This document shows, piece after piece, positions 30,633-30,850 of a stretch of DNA of 30,850 bases. This stretch comes from a virus. Location of the stretch: positions 1-30,850 of IMG/VR virus record IMGVR_UViG_3300032516_000115, one strand, 5' to 3'. The notes under the pieces were generated by a model. The model was given only the letters and a program-made list of their open reading frames with translations. It was not told the origin of the DNA and searched no databases. The position numbers were made by a program, and so were the translations under genes. The first letter of the stretch is position 1; the number at the start of each line of letters is the position of its first letter.

Positions 30633-30850
30633 ATGCGTCTGTTAATGCGGAATGTCCTGATAGGTTTTATGTTCTGGGGTTGCGGCTCTCAACGTGAGCT
30701 TGAGCCGAAAACCCCTATTCCAGAAAGTCCCGGACAGCCCTCTGGTAAAGACTTCGCGCAGGTGACAGCGATCACAAATCAATACTGTCTCCGATGCCAT
30801 TCAACATCGCCCTTTTTAAAATCCGAAGCTGCTTGGGATGCGAGCGAGGC
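30633..30850 (+). CDS. Second haem-c lipoprotein, truncated by window end
   Basis: The first 72 residues of a protein with a signal (MRLLMRNVLIGFMFWG, C17 as lipid attachment residue), a Pro/Glu-rich linker, and a haem-c motif CLRCH at residues 52-56. A GAGGAG ribosome site precedes ATG and the gene starts 9 bases after the previous stop. The two genes therefore form an operon of envelope-located c-type lipoproteins. The end of the gene is not in the window, so the family cannot be named beyond cytochrome-c-like. Confidence 0.65.
   Translation, partial: MRLLMRNVLIGFMFWGCGSQRELEPKTPIPESPGQPSGKDFAQVTAITNQYCLRCHSTSPFLKSEAAWDASE

Noticed and set aside
1-30850. CRISPR arrays, tRNA or rRNA genes, insertion sequences
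   Set aside because: No regularly spaced repeats with unique spacers, no recognisable cloverleaf or rRNA sequence, and no transposase motifs were seen.

Overview
The window is mostly a tailed-phage (podovirus-like) genome or prophage. Its right edge carries what look like host-type lipoprotein genes with haem-c motifs. I see no integrase, repressor, DNA polymerase, holin or endolysin, so the phage is probably not complete here. The host is likely a Gram-negative bacterium: lipobox-bearing CXXCH proteins at the right edge resemble secreted c-type proteins common in Myxococcota, Bdellovibrionota and Planctomycetes. That placement is tentative.

Layout. (1) Positions 1-458 hold no convincing gene. 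They carry hairpins, a 21-bp tandem repeat with an embedded inverted repeat, and a terminator-like hairpin. (2) Positions 459-3493, plus strand, form an early module: an unrecognised coiled-coil protein, two small overlapping ORFs, a RecE-type PD-(D/E)XK exonuclease, a RecT/Bet-type annealing protein and a RuvC-fold Holliday junction resolvase. Together the last three make a complete phage recombination set. (3) Positions 3522-5225, plus strand, form an accessory cassette: small unknown proteins, a DUF6948-like protein, a protein made almost wholly of GY/GS/GD dipeptide repeats, and a RyR-domain protein. (4) Positions 5260-29064, minus strand, are one long late operon that converges on the early genes. 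In order of transcription it encodes TerS, TerL, small proteins, a probable scaffold, a probable decoration protein, the major capsid protein, a 1404-aa fibre, a separate S74 chaperone, a second fibre-like protein, an adaptor, a 1017-aa tail hub/stabilisation-like protein, the portal, and four or five likely internal/ejection proteins. Most joints are tight overlaps (ATGA, GTGA, TAATG) with good Shine-Dalgarno sites. (5) From 29181, plus strand, come two lipoproteins with haem-c motifs; the second is cut by the window end.

The most striking signal is three copies of a chromosome-type parS centromere, TGTTYCACGTGGAACA, inside the late operon. Two sit 28 bp apart in the only suitable intergenic gap (9120-9163). 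The third is embedded in frame in the hub gene (15493-15508). By eye these are the only CACGTG sequences in the window. No parA or parB gene is present. This suggests that the element recruits the host ParB protein, either for segregation or for silencing of late genes. The second notable item is the hexanucleotide repeat gene, coupled to a DUF6948-like gene and followed by an RyR gene.
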